Numbered from the stretch's first letter, positions 51,221-59,571 are shown. The stretch: DNA of 64,000 nucleotides from Polaromonas sp. AER18D-145 (GCF_002379095.1 NZ_NBZV01000023.1:1-64000); one strand, 5' to 3'. Notes: a model not told the origin generated them from the letters alone. Translations and numbers: made by a program.

Positions 51221-51315
51221 TCTTTCTGTAGAAAGACGGGAACCGACCCTGACGGGAGGTCCCCGTCAAGGTAAGGTAAGGCTGGTTCTGGACCAGCGTA
51301 CTGGCAAAAGCCAAG
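51221..51315 (-). ncRNA. Structured 5' leader RNA, copy 8 (minus strand)
   Basis: Reading the minus strand 5'->3': P1 TGGCTTTTGCCA, then GTACGC, P2 GCTGGTCCAGAACCAGC, P3 TGACGGGGACCTCCCGTCA and P4 TCTTTCTACAGAAAGA directly before the ATG. The order, the CAGTACGCTG link between P1 and P2 and the start-adjacent P4 match the plus-strand copies; the CCAGTTCCGCTG of copy 5 is nearly identical. Being on the other strand argues that it acts as RNA for its own gene. Confidence 0.65.
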
Positions 51316-51497
51316 TGGTCGAAGTTTAACCACCGGGCGTTGCCCGTCAATCGATTGGGGTCAGTTCTCCCACGCCGGCAGGAGATGGGCATCGCTGTAC
51401 CCATCGAAGCCCATGAACCTGCGCCGGGCACCCTCAACGTATTGCAGCATCCGCTCCGAGGCCACCCGCCCAATTGGAGCCAGCTGCAAGTTCGCGC

Positions 51498-51941
51498 CTA
51501 TGCCGACAGTGAGGCCAGCTTCTCGGCCGCTTCTTTTTTGCTCATCCGTCGCAGAGCGGCAATCGCCGGCATGTTGGAGGCCCTGGGCCGTGTCATGGCC
51601 TCTTCCCATTTGTACACCGACTGATTGGAGACGCCAAGCAAAACGCCCAACTCCGTTGCAGAGAGGCCGAGGCGCTTGCGCTGGGCAGCGAACCCCTTGG
51701 CGCTGTACCGATGGACCGCTGGTCCATCATCTGCATCAACATCGGTAGGCGCTATGCTCTTCGGGCCACGTTTTGCCATGCCTTTCACGAGCTTTTCTAG
51801 TTCGAGAACGCGGCGCTTTAACGCTGCGACATCGGTCCGGTGCTGTGAGGATGCCTTTTTCAGTTGTGAGTTTTGGGCGCGGGCTTCTTTCCGGGCAACC
51901 CGTGTGATTTCACTTTTTAAAACAACAGCTAGGCTAGTCAT
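51498..51941 (-). CDS. XRE-family HTH regulator with coiled-coil N-terminus
   Basis: A 147-residue protein. The N-terminal 60 residues form a probable coiled coil (VARKEARAQNSQLKKASSQH, VAALKRRVLELEKLVKGMAK); the C-terminal part is a Cro/C1-type helix-turn-helix (FAAQRKRLGLSATELGVLLG, VSNQSVYKWEEAMTRPRASN). This order resembles the antitoxin-like DNA-binding proteins and plasmid regulators that dimerise by a coiled coil. No adjacent toxin is seen. The ATG at 51941 is preferred to a start 17 codons earlier because conserved-looking sequence begins there. It may repress genes nearby. Confidence 0.75.
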   Translation of the reverse strand: MTSLAVVLKSEITRVARKEARAQNSQLKKASSQHRTDVAALKRRVLELEKLVKGMAKRGPKSIAPTDVDADDGPAVHRYSAKGFAAQRKRLGLSATELGVLLGVSNQSVYKWEEAMTRPRASNMPAIAALRRMSKKEAAEKLASLSA

Positions 51942-52058
51942 GACAGGGTGGCGTCGGCATTGCTGCCTATGCATCAGTGAAGGACTGGCCATTGTAGGAT
52001 GCCCCTCCGCGGGTTCCAGCCCTGTCTATTCGCAAGGTCGGCGTTGTGCCAGCTCCGC

Positions 52059-52283
52059 CTATGAGAGGTCAATCAACAGATCGGCGGCTTCGCTGATGCG
52101 CATGTTCGAATAGGCGCTCACAGTCGCGGGGTCAGAGGCCATCGTCATTGCCTTCTTCGGCACCCGCAGCCCGATTGCCTTCATCGCCTTGAGCTCATTG
52201 ACCAGCGCCTCGGAGAAATCTCGATGCTGAATGGTTACTGCGGCGGCGGCCGCGCCGGTGGTTTCATGTGTTTGGGTATTCAT
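52059..52283 (-). CDS. Small hypothetical protein, 74 residues
   Basis: A short protein with GGAAG just before its ATG. The first half is Thr/Ala-rich; the second reads FSEALVNELKAMKAIGLRVP and AYSNMRISEAADLLIDL, suggesting two or three helices. It precedes the HTH regulator gene on the same strand, but 117 nt separate them. No homology is recognised. Confidence 0.45.
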   Translation of the reverse strand: MNTQTHETTGAAAAAVTIQHRDFSEALVNELKAMKAIGLRVPKKAMTMASDPATVSAYSNMRISEAADLLIDLS

Positions 52284-52460
52284 GCTTCCAAGATATTCCA
52301 CAAACAGCTTCGCGCAAGGGTGCGTGTCGCACTTCCTGAGTCACCCTACACCTCGCCGCTCGGACGCTCAACGTCGCGATCATCGTCCCTCGGATCAAAG
52401 CCTGAGCGTTGGGCGGCGGCGTCCCTTGCCAGGTCCCGGCGGTGAGGCTTCGTGCTGGGC

Positions 52461-52495
52461 ATCACCGAAGTTAGCGGGAATAATCACCGAAGTTA
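52461..52495. repeat. Short direct repeats, possible IS21-type end
   Basis: ATCACCGAAGTTA occurs at 52461-52473 and 52483-52495, separated by GCGGGAATA. IS21-family elements carry multiple short repeats of this kind at their ends, so this may be the remnant tip of such an element at the left edge of the catabolic module. A GC-rich palindrome (CAGGCGGG/CCCCGCCTG) follows at 52512-52533. No transposase gene is attached. No gene is supported from 52302 to 52627. Confidence 0.4.
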
Positions 52496-52627
52496 CCGTC
52501 GGCGTGCCGCCCAGGCGGGACATGCCCCGCCTGCAAGAAAGGCTCGTTCAACAACGTAACCAGTTCGATTCATTCTCCGCTTCCACCGGTCAGGATAGTT
52601 GACATCGACCAGGCGACGGACGATAGC

Positions 52628-53608
52628 TCAGGCGTCGAGCACGAGGGTGCCGGAGCGGCATCCCGAGACGCAGATCATCATGGACTTGTTGGCCGCCTTC
52701 TCCTGCTTGGTTAGGATCTGGTCGCGGTGATCAACTTCACCCGATAAAACCTTGGTTTCACAGGCTCCGCATACGCCCTCGCGGCAGCTGAAGTCTGGCT
52801 TTAGTCCGGCCTGCAACAAGACGTCCAAGAGACTGACGCCCGGTGGTACCTGCACGGTTTTGCCTGACTTTTTCAATTCGACGCAGTAGGTACCTGCCAC
52901 CGCCTGCGGTACCTCCTTCGCGGCAGCAAATCGTTCCAGATGCACATGGACCTGCCCCAAAGCTTCACACGCCTTTTCGTAGGCATCAAGCATGGGGCCG
53001 GGACCACAGCAGTAGAAGTTCGTGTCAAGTGGTCGTCCGGCCAGCAACTGCTTTAGATCTGGGGCTGCACCCTGCTCGTCATCGAAGTGCAACCGAATAG
53101 AAAGTGGCGCTTTCCCCGCCTGGGTGTTCTTGGCCAGTGCTTCTATGCTCTCGACATAAGCGGCTTCATCGCGATTGCGAGCGCAGTAAACGAGTTCGAC
53201 GGAACGACCCAGGGCCAGCAGACGCTGAAGCATGGCATATATGGGCGTGACACCTATGCCGCCTGCCAGAAGGACGCTGTGTTCAGCTGTTTCGTTGAGC
53301 CTGAAATGGTTGCGCGCTGCCGAGATTTCTATGACCTGACCCACCCGCAGTTGCTCGTGCACATAGCGGGAGCCTCCACGACTGTTCCTATCGTTTAGCA
53401 CCGCGATCACGTACCGCTGCTCGTCGCCGGGATTGGTCAGCGAATAGCTTCTGACCAATCCGTTGCCCAAATGAAGGTCAATGTGGGCGCCTGCTTCGGT
53501 GACGGGAAATACGACATCTGGACGGGCCGGTCGCAACTCGATACTAACAATTCCCTTGGCCTCATACCTCAGGTTAAAGACGAGTGCTTGCAGATTGGGA
53601 GAAGACAT
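52628..53608 (-). CDS. PDR/VanB-type ferredoxin reductase
   Basis: A 326-residue iron-sulfur flavoprotein that passes electrons from NAD(P)H to a Rieske oxygenase. The flavin-binding motif reads RSYSLTNPG, the nucleotide domain LLAGGIGVTPIYAMLQ and YCCGPGPMLDAYEKA, and the C-terminal plant-type [2Fe-2S] ligands are SCREGVCGACETKVLSGE with the last Cys in MMICVSGC. The order flavin-NAD-ferredoxin is that of phthalate dioxygenase reductase. It is the last gene of the module, separated from the SDR gene by 50 nt. ATG 53608 is used; a TTG two codons earlier is less likely. Confidence 0.9.
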   Translation of the reverse strand: MSSPNLQALVFNLRYEAKGIVSIELRPARPDVVFPVTEAGAHIDLHLGNGLVRSYSLTNPGDEQRYVIAVLNDRNSRGGSRYVHEQLRVGQVIEISAARNHFRLNETAEHSVLLAGGIGVTPIYAMLQRLLALGRSVELVYCARNRDEAAYVESIEALAKNTQAGKAPLSIRLHFDDEQGAAPDLKQLLAGRPLDTNFYCCGPGPMLDAYEKACEALGQVHVHLERFAAAKEVPQAVAGTYCVELKKSGKTVQVPPGVSLLDVLLQAGLKPDFSCREGVCGACETKVLSGEVDHRDQILTKQEKAANKSMMICVSGCRSGTLVLDA

Positions 53609-53658
53609 GGGCAAGTGACGTGTAAGGCGGGGTCATGCGCCGCCTGACCCCGGGGCTT

Positions 53659-54438
53659 TTACATGATGTGAAGACCGCCATCGACCATCAGAGTGGTGCC
53701 GGTGATGAACGACGCTTCGGACGATACCAGCCAAACGATAGGCCAGGCGATTTCTTCAGGGCTGGCCCAGCGACCGATCAGCGAGGAGTCCTTGCGTTCG
53801 ACCTTGAGCTGCTCGACGCTCTTTCCGGCGTTTTGGGCGCGACCGACATGGAAATCGGTAAGGGTGGCGCCAGGGCAGACGGCGTTCGCACGGACCCCGT
53901 GTGTGGATTCCTCGAATGCCAGCGTCCGTGTGTACGCTAGCTGTGCCGCCTTGGTCGCATCGTAGAGGGCCATGCCCCGACGCCCTGTTACCGCGTAGCA
54001 CGATGAGACGTTCACGATGCTACCTGAGTTGGACTGTCTCAAGGCCGGCAAGGCGGCGCGACAGTAGTGGGACATGCCCACCAAGTTCACGTTCACCATG
54101 GCCAGCCACTCCTCCGCCGTTGCGTCGGCGGCTGCCGAATAGTTCCGCATGGCAGCGTTATTCACCAGGATGTTCAATCCGCCACGCTCAGTTATGCAAC
54201 GATTGACGGCAGATTGAGCGGCCTGCTCATCTGTCACGTCGGCTGTCACGGCCGACACCCAAGCGGTTGGAAACTCCTCTTGCAGGGCTTGCCGCGTGCG
54301 CTCCAGAGCTTGCCCGTCTGCATCAACCAGCATCACTGCAGCGCCCTCTTGGCAGAATAGGCGTGCCGTAGCCGCGCCAATTCCTGCACCACTGCCCGTG
54401 ATCAGGGCGGTCTTGTTCGAAAGTCTAGGAGTGCTCAT
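53659..54438 (-). CDS. Short-chain dehydrogenase/reductase
   Basis: A 259-residue Rossmann oxidoreductase. The cofactor motif is ALITGSGAGIGAATARLF (Gly-rich), followed by NILVNNAAM (Asn), the Ser region IVNVSSCYAVTGRRGMALY and the catalytic Tyr/Lys pair in ALYDATKAAQLAY; ADG after beta-2 (VDADGQ) suggests NAD rather than NADP. In this context it probably oxidises a cis-diol formed by the oxygenase. Eight bases separate it from the receptor gene. The ATG at 54438 was chosen because earlier frame sequence belongs to the gap and the neighbour. Confidence 0.85.
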   Translation of the reverse strand: MSTPRLSNKTALITGSGAGIGAATARLFCQEGAAVMLVDADGQALERTRQALQEEFPTAWVSAVTADVTDEQAAQSAVNRCITERGGLNILVNNAAMRNYSAAADATAEEWLAMVNVNLVGMSHYCRAALPALRQSNSGSIVNVSSCYAVTGRRGMALYDATKAAQLAYTRTLAFEESTHGVRANAVCPGATLTDFHVGRAQNAGKSVEQLKVERKDSSLIGRWASPEEIAWPIVWLVSSEASFITGTTLMVDGGLHIM

Positions 54439-54445
54439 GATGTGA

Positions 54446-55423
54446 TCACTCGGCCTTGGCCCCGGTGTCCTTGATGACCTTGCCCCAGCGCTTAATCTCG
54501 GAGCCAATCCAGTCCCCGAACTGCTTGGGGCTGCTCGCAACGATTTCAAACTCCATGTCCTCCAGCTTCTTGCTGACGTCCGGCTGCTTCAGGATCTTGA
54601 CCATCTCACGGTTGTAGCGGTCGACGATGGGGGCAGGCGTTCCGGCTGGCGCGAGAAAACCGATCCATGAGGTTGCCTCGAAATTCTTCAACCCGGACTC
54701 ACTCAGTGTCGGGATATCGGGCGTGCTGGGAAAGCGCGCCTGGCCGGTTGTGGCGATCAGCTTGAGGCGACCGTCCTTGACGAAACCTTGAACATTGCCT
54801 GGAACGAAGAAGCCGGCCTGTATGTTCCCTGCAATCAAGTCGCTGACCGCGGGCCCAGCCCCCCGGTAGGGAATGTGGGTCATGTGAAAGCCAGCCGCCG
54901 ACTTCATCATTTCCATCGTCAGGTGTGAGGCACTGCCTAGAGCCACCGAACCGTAGGAGTATTTGGTGGGATTGGCCTTAGCCTTGGCAATGAAGTCCTT
55001 TACGTCGCGGATTTCGGTCGCGGGGTTGACCACCAAGTATTGCGACGACTTGACCGCCAGGGTGATAGGGGCCAAGTCCTTCACGGGGTCGTAGGGCATC
55101 TTATCGAACAGCGAGACATTGATGGCTAAGGGGCCGTTGTAGCCCACCAGCAGCGTGTGACCGTCGGGGGCAGAGCGGACAACCTCATAGGCACCGATGT
55201 TGCCCCCGGCACCGGGCCTGTTCTCGACCACGAAGGGCTGACCCAGTGCCTCCTGCAGCTTGGGCGCCAAAAGACGGGCGAGGACATCGTTGGTGCTGCC
55301 GGTGATGGGCACGACGATGCGCACCGGCTTGGTGGGCGCCCATTCCTGTGCGTACACGGTAACGCTCAGCGCCAAGGCTGGAACGAGAAGCGCGGCCCAG
55401 CGTATTTTTTTGAAGAATTGCAT
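54446..55423 (-). CDS. Bug (TctC-family) periplasmic solute-binding protein
   Basis: A 325-residue exported receptor with signal peptide (RWAALLVPALALSVTVYAQE) and the family segments KPVRIVVPITGSTNDVLARL, VENRPGAGGNIGAYEVVRSA and HIPYRGAGPAVSDLIAG. Bug proteins bind carboxylates or aromatic acids in the periplasm; Burkholderiales carry hundreds of them. The gene lies between the oxygenase and the dehydrogenase, so its ligand is likely the pathway substrate (inference). No TctA/TctB membrane genes accompany it, as is usual for orphan Bug receptors. Confidence 0.9.
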   Translation of the reverse strand: MQFFKKIRWAALLVPALALSVTVYAQEWAPTKPVRIVVPITGSTNDVLARLLAPKLQEALGQPFVVENRPGAGGNIGAYEVVRSAPDGHTLLVGYNGPLAINVSLFDKMPYDPVKDLAPITLAVKSSQYLVVNPATEIRDVKDFIAKAKANPTKYSYGSVALGSASHLTMEMMKSAAGFHMTHIPYRGAGPAVSDLIAGNIQAGFFVPGNVQGFVKDGRLKLIATTGQARFPSTPDIPTLSESGLKNFEATSWIGFLAPAGTPAPIVDRYNREMVKILKQPDVSKKLEDMEFEIVASSPKQFGDWIGSEIKRWGKVIKDTGAKAE

Positions 55424-55462
55424 GTTTGTCTCCTGACTTTTGAAATGTTGTGTATTGTGTAT

Positions 55463-56740
55463 TTAGAGGCTGTAGACCGGCTTGTTGATACTTTCAGCCA
55501 GGTTGTCCTTCGCCCACTCGACGGGGTCTTCGCCCTTTGGCAGCAGTACGCCCGCAGGACGGACACGCTGTTGGCTGGCGTCTAGTGCCGGTGGTTCAAT
55601 CCCTTGCTCCAGGCCTAGCGCAGCCTCGTGCAACATACGCCGTGCCATCACGATGGCTTTGTCGGTCGGCAATAAATGCTCGGCTTCATGGTTCTGTATC
55701 GTCCCCATACTTTCCTGCAGCGAGTAGTCCTGCGCGGAGAAGCCAAAAATGCCGCTGTAGGCGCGTTTTTCCTGCTGCGCGACCCGGTCCATCCCGTAGT
55801 CGTTATCGCGGTTGGCCTTGGGAGTAAAACTGCCCGGGGCCTCATACTCGACGTGTATGCCCTTCCCGGCCTGCATGGCTTCAAGCTCTTCAGTCGAAAG
55901 CGGCCTGTTCGGATGCCAATTGATGCTCCACGCCCAGCAGCTGTGGTCATCGATGGGCACCCAGACGTGACCACCCAGGGCATGTTCGCCGAACGGGGCA
56001 ATCAGGGTGAACCAGGGAAACAGATATTGCGTCACTCGCCAGTAGTAGGAGTCAGATTCACCGTTGCGTCGGCCAAACAGGCTCAGACCGAATGGTGTCT
56101 TTTCTATCTCGAATACGACATTGCCGTCGGCTTTGATGTAGTCCAGCGCTTTGCAGCCTTGGTGCATCGGATCGGTATCGACTTCGAAGCTGTGTACATA
56201 GGAAACGTGAGCGGTGTCAATGCCGCCCTCCATTGCCTGAAGGTAGTTTGAATGCTGCAGGCGCTTGGATACAAAAACGTGGCTTTCGGGCAGGGTGCAC
56301 CACTCCAACTCGGGCGGTGCAGGTTGCTTATCGGCCGGCCCCATGTAGGTCCAAACGATACCGCCGCGCTCGATGCAAGGGTAGGACTTGATGTGCATGC
56401 GGGCACAGGCCTGCGGGGAAGACGGAACGTCGACGCACTTGCCGTCTCCGTCGAACTTGACACCGTGATACGCACAGCGGATGCCATTTTCTTCATTGCG
56501 ACCGAAATACAAAGACACCCCGCGGTGCGAGCAGAACTCATTGATCAAGCACGCTTTGCCGTCTGAGTTGCGAAACGCCAGCAATTTTTCACCGAGTAAC
56601 TGCACTCGCACTTGCGGGCCGTCTGGAGCCGCGATTTCCGTGGACATCAGGGCTGGCACCCAGTAACGGCGCATCAGTTGACCCATGGGCGTACTCGAGC
56701 GAACGCGAGTAAGGGTTTCCGACATTTCCTTGTTCATCAT
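55463..56740 (-). CDS. Rieske aromatic-ring oxygenase, phthalate dioxygenase type
   Basis: A 425-residue oxygenase component. The Rieske centre is FCSHRGVSLYFGRNE with ENGIRCAYHGVKF (C-x-H ... C-x2-H); the mononuclear iron site is EGGIDTAHVSYVHS (D/H/H). Length, the single-subunit look and the PDR-type reductase place it with phthalate 4,5-dioxygenase and phenoxybenzoate dioxygenase rather than naphthalene-type two-subunit enzymes. The exact substrate cannot be told. It is the first gene of a four-gene operon transcribed away from an IclR regulator; GAAGGAG precedes the ATG. Confidence 0.9.
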   Translation of the reverse strand: MMNKEMSETLTRVRSSTPMGQLMRRYWVPALMSTEIAAPDGPQVRVQLLGEKLLAFRNSDGKACLINEFCSHRGVSLYFGRNEENGIRCAYHGVKFDGDGKCVDVPSSPQACARMHIKSYPCIERGGIVWTYMGPADKQPAPPELEWCTLPESHVFVSKRLQHSNYLQAMEGGIDTAHVSYVHSFEVDTDPMHQGCKALDYIKADGNVVFEIEKTPFGLSLFGRRNGESDSYYWRVTQYLFPWFTLIAPFGEHALGGHVWVPIDDHSCWAWSINWHPNRPLSTEELEAMQAGKGIHVEYEAPGSFTPKANRDNDYGMDRVAQQEKRAYSGIFGFSAQDYSLQESMGTIQNHEAEHLLPTDKAIVMARRMLHEAALGLEQGIEPPALDASQQRVRPAGVLLPKGEDPVEWAKDNLAESINKPVYSL

Positions 56741-56783
56741 TTATCTCCTTCTATGATTTGTACGTCTGGTGAGACGCATGTCC

Positions 56784-56813
56784 ATTATATGGCATTTGTT
56801 TGACATAGATCAA
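56784..56813 (-). promoter_or_regulatory. Sigma-70 promoter of the oxygenase operon
   Basis: On the minus strand TTGATC (-35) and a perfect TATAAT (-10) are separated by 18 bases and point to the oxygenase gene, about 45 bases ahead of its ATG. On the plus strand the same gap contains TTGACA at 56800, a candidate -35 for the regulator gene. Confidence 0.6.
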
Positions 56814-56823
56814 TAATTGATTT

Positions 56824-56846
56824 ATTTGTCCACGTGGTGGACAAAT
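56824..56846. promoter_or_regulatory. Probable IclR-type operator
   Basis: A perfect inverted repeat, ATTTGTCCAC-gtg-GTGGACAAAT, lies between the divergent oxygenase operon and regulator gene. It abuts the -35 of the oxygenase promoter and overlaps the likely -10 of the regulator promoter. It is therefore well placed for activation of one and autorepression of the other. Confidence 0.7.
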
Positions 56847-56885
56847 CAGTACAATCCGACCATCTTGTTTCTTAGGGGATTGAGC

Positions 56886-57629
56886 GTGACAACAGAAAAA
56901 GGTGGAGAGGGCGTCCGGGCGGTTGACCGAGCGCTAGACATCTTGCTGGCCTTCAAGGCAGGAGATCGAGGCCTTACGGCGAGCGAAGTGCTCAAACGAG
57001 TCGATCTGAGCCGTCCGACGCTATATCGCCTGCTGCGAACTCTGGAATTGAGGGGATTCGTCGCCTCGTCCGGCGAGCCTCAACAATTTCAACTAGGCCC
57101 TGCGGTCGCCCATCTGGCGCATGTCTGGACCTCAGGGCTGGACATGGCCACATTGGCCCAGCCCATGATGCATCGACTATGGGAGAAGACCGGCGAGACG
57201 GTTGCCCTGCTGGTACAGCAGGGCCGCGATCGGATCTGCGTAGCGGAGCTACCCAGTGCTCATCCACTGAGCTTCAAGCGCGGAGTCGGGCATCGCGAAA
57301 GGATCACCTTGGGTGCAAGTGGGAAAGTGGTTTTGGCGTTCTCTCCGGATGCTGAGCACTACCTGGCTGAATTGGTGACCGATCAGGATCGGCAGGCCTA
57401 TCGCCAAGAGTTGACGCGCATCCAGTCAGTTGGCTACGCCGTCAGCAAAGACGAACTGATCCAAGGCGCCGTTGCAGTGGCCGCGCCGTTTTTCACGGGA
57501 GGTTCGAAGGTAATGGGATCGCTCGTGGTTTACGGCCCTAGTGCTCGCGTAGACGAATCCAGAATAGAAAAAATTGTTGCCCTCTTGCTAGAGGAGTCCA
57601 GCGAGCTATCGAAAACGTTTGGGTTGTAA
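56886..57629 (+). CDS. IclR-family transcriptional regulator
   Basis: A 247-residue regulator. The N-terminal winged helix-turn-helix reads GLTASEVLKRVDLSRPTLYR, LLRTLELRGFVASSGEPQ; the C-terminal effector domain shows SAHPLSFKRGVGHRERITLG, ASGKVVLAFSP and AVAAPFFTGGSKVMGSLVVY. The start is GTG with AGGGGA seven bases ahead; the open frame extends upstream but crosses the operator. IclR proteins in catabolic clusters respond to aromatic acids. Divergent orientation from the oxygenase operon and the shared palindrome support control of that operon. Confidence 0.9.
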   Translation: MTTEKGGEGVRAVDRALDILLAFKAGDRGLTASEVLKRVDLSRPTLYRLLRTLELRGFVASSGEPQQFQLGPAVAHLAHVWTSGLDMATLAQPMMHRLWEKTGETVALLVQQGRDRICVAELPSAHPLSFKRGVGHRERITLGASGKVVLAFSPDAEHYLAELVTDQDRQAYRQELTRIQSVGYAVSKDELIQGAVAVAAPFFTGGSKVMGSLVVYGPSARVDESRIEKIVALLLEESSELSKTFGL

Positions 57630-57689
57630 GGTTGTTGGCAGTTCCGGAGTAAAGGCCGAGTAATTTAGCCCTTAGGAAGCTAGAAATAA

Positions 57690-58240
57690 TAACTTGAACA
57701 CTTTGAGGTTTGGCCTTCAGAATGGCCGCATCGACGCCGGCATGGCATTGGCGGGCAAGATCTCGGACCTGCCGGTCCCCGGGGATGAGCAACTTTTTTT
57801 CATAAAGCCAATGGTTGGCGGCAGTGACCAGTTCATCGACAGAGTTGACCTCGTTGGCCTGGGCGCTGAGATAGCTGACGAGGAGATCGCTACCGGCCTG
57901 GTCAATGTCCTTAGACCCAGGTAGTCCTTAAGCCAAAGTTGATGCTCATACAGCGTTTGGCGCCGTGTGTAGAGGGAGCGCAGCGTCGCAATCGTAGGTG
58001 GCTGGACGCCAAGTGCTTCGCCCACATGTACAAGCAACATCTTTGGCAGCGCTGAAAACCGGTCGAGGGGACGGCCGCAAGCCCTCAGGAAGACGAGCAG
58101 CACTGCTACGGCAGTGCGACGATCCGCTCGAAATCGCTCGTTTATGGCGGCGACGTCCGCAGCAGAAAGCCGGAAATATTGCTGAACATCAAACTCAGAG
58201 AGGCGAACCGGTAGGCTGTCAACAGTATGCGTCTGGCCGT
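57690..58240 (-). pseudogene. Tn3-family transposase N-terminal fragment
   Basis: The DUF4158-type N-terminal region of a Tn3 transposase: PVRLSEFDVQQYFRLSAADV, LLVFLRACGRPLDRFSALPK and LYEHQLWLKDYLGL, after which the frame shifts near 57912 and continues as DIDQAGSDLLVSYLSAQANE, NHWLYEKKLLIPGDRQVRDL. The fragment stops near 57690, just behind the IclR gene, so most of the transposase is missing. It is dead and marks the right edge of the catabolic insertion. Confidence 0.8.
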
Positions 58241-58423
58241 GGCATCTTGAGTTGATCCGGCTTGCGCGTGAGGATCGCATCCATGGTGAACATGGTGGAT
58301 GCGGTTTGTTCGAAGGCTGCGGCGTTTGCCGGTCGCTGGCTCAGAGTCGCCGTGCTGATGGTGTTCATTTTGGCTGGCGTGGCGGCCGCCTCGGTGCGGC
58401 GACAGGGCTCGAGCCGGTTGACC

Positions 58424-59060
58424 TCAGCCAGCAGGCTGCCACCGGTGGGGCAGCAACTGCTCGATCTGGCTGTTCAACTGCGTGGGCAGCCGGGTGAGCA
58501 CGTCCTTGAGGTAGGCCCAGGGCTCGTGCCCGTTGAGCTTGGCCGATTGCAGCAGGCTCATCACGACAGCAGCCCGCTCGCCGGCCAGCTGGCTTCCGAT
58601 GAACAGCCAGTTGCGCCGACCGAGGGCCCAAGGCCGAATTCGGTTCTCGACGTAGTTATTGTCGATCGGCACATCGCCGTCCAGCAGGTATCGGCCAAGC
58701 CCCACCCAGTGATTCAAGCTGTAGTCGATCGCCTTGGCAATCGCGCTGCCATCGGGCACGCGCGCGCGCTCCAGTTTGAGCCACACATGCATTTCCTCCC
58801 ACAGGGGCTGGGATCGCTCCTGCCGCATCCGCAGCCGCTCCTCGCAAGTCAGTACCCGGGCGTCAGCCTCAATGCTGTACAGCCAGGCGATGCGCTGGAT
58901 CGCCTGAGCGGCCACGGGGCTGGCGTCAGCCTTGAAGAGCTCGTCGAATTTACGTCTCGCGTGGGCGACGCAATAGGCGGTGCTGCGCCCCTGCAGCGAG
59001 AGCACCCCGTCATAGAGGGTAATAGTCCGACGAAGGCCGTTCTTGTCGAAGCTGGCGTGA
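58424..59060 (-). pseudogene. IS66-family transposase (TnpC) C-terminal fragment
   Basis: The fragment covers the C-terminal half of IS66 TnpC: RSTAYCVAHARRKFDELFKA, IDNNYVENRIRPWALGRRNW with the catalytic Glu, LFIGSQLAGERAAVVMSLLQ, and AWAYLKDV-like GHEPWAYLKDVLTRLP. The N-terminal Asp-containing part is replaced by unrelated sequence near 59060. It is in opposite orientation to the tnpA-like ORF next to it, so the element has been rearranged. Confidence 0.8.
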
Positions 59061-59128
59061 CTCGGCAACATGTGACCTGAAGAGTGCGGACCGGGATGGT
59101 GTGCACCTAAACGAAATAGGTGGATACC

Positions 59129-59536
59129 ATGGACACTCCAGAGCGGACGCCAAAGCCCGTGACGCGGCGCAAGCACAGCGCGGCGTTCAAACGCAAACTA
59201 CTCCGGCTATGTGAGCAGCCTGGTGCTTCCGTAGCCGCTATCGCGCTGGAACACGGCGTCAATGCGAACCTGGTGTTCAAGTGGCGGAGAAGCCGGCAGT
59301 GCTCGGGTGTGGGCGCCGCCGCGGCGAGGTCTACGGTTCTGCTACCGGTATGCCTTGCGCCCAACGAAGGCCACAGACAGCGTGTAAGGCCTTGCCAGGC
59401 TTCGCGCAATCGTGCGATCACGCGCAAAGCACGACTCGGGCCCTCAAAAATTCACCTCGCCCGCAAATCATCGCTTGCGCGCACTCAAGTCCGACAGGCT
59501 CCTAGGACGGCAATTACGATAACATTGAAACCCTGA
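59129..59536 (+). CDS. IS66 TnpA-like HTH protein, probably truncated
   Basis: About 136 residues. The first 60 are the helix-turn-helix of IS66 OrfA (HSAAFKRKLLRLCEQPGASV, AAIALEHGVNANLVFKWRRS), followed by ARSTVLLPVCLAPNEG, which fits the family; the rest is Arg/Ala-rich and probably out of frame or foreign. The ATG has AGGTGG five bases before it. The usual partner genes tnpB and tnpC do not follow; the tnpC piece lies upstream in reverse. Probably inactive. Confidence 0.6.
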   Translation: MDTPERTPKPVTRRKHSAAFKRKLLRLCEQPGASVAAIALEHGVNANLVFKWRRSRQCSGVGAAAARSTVLLPVCLAPNEGHRQRVRPCQASRNRAITRKARLGPSKIHLARKSSLARTQVRQAPRTAITITLKP

Positions 59537-59557
59537 ACAATGGCCTGTTCAGGGTTT
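59528..59557. promoter_or_regulatory. Perfect 12-bp inverted repeat before the sigma-54-like gene
   Basis: AAACCCTGAACA-atggcc-TGTTCAGGGTTT, both arms fully complementary, 14 bases before the next ATG. It overlaps the end of the IS66-derived ORF. It could be a terminator of that unit (followed by CCCTAACAATAAAAA), an operator, or an RNA hairpin. Confidence 0.5.
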
Positions 59558-59571
59558 CCCTAACAATAAAA

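Noticed and set aside
58262-59080. Long plus-strand frame opposite the IS66 tnpC fragment
   Set aside because: It mirrors clear IS66 transposase sequence on the minus strand and has no ribosome binding site or recognised motif.
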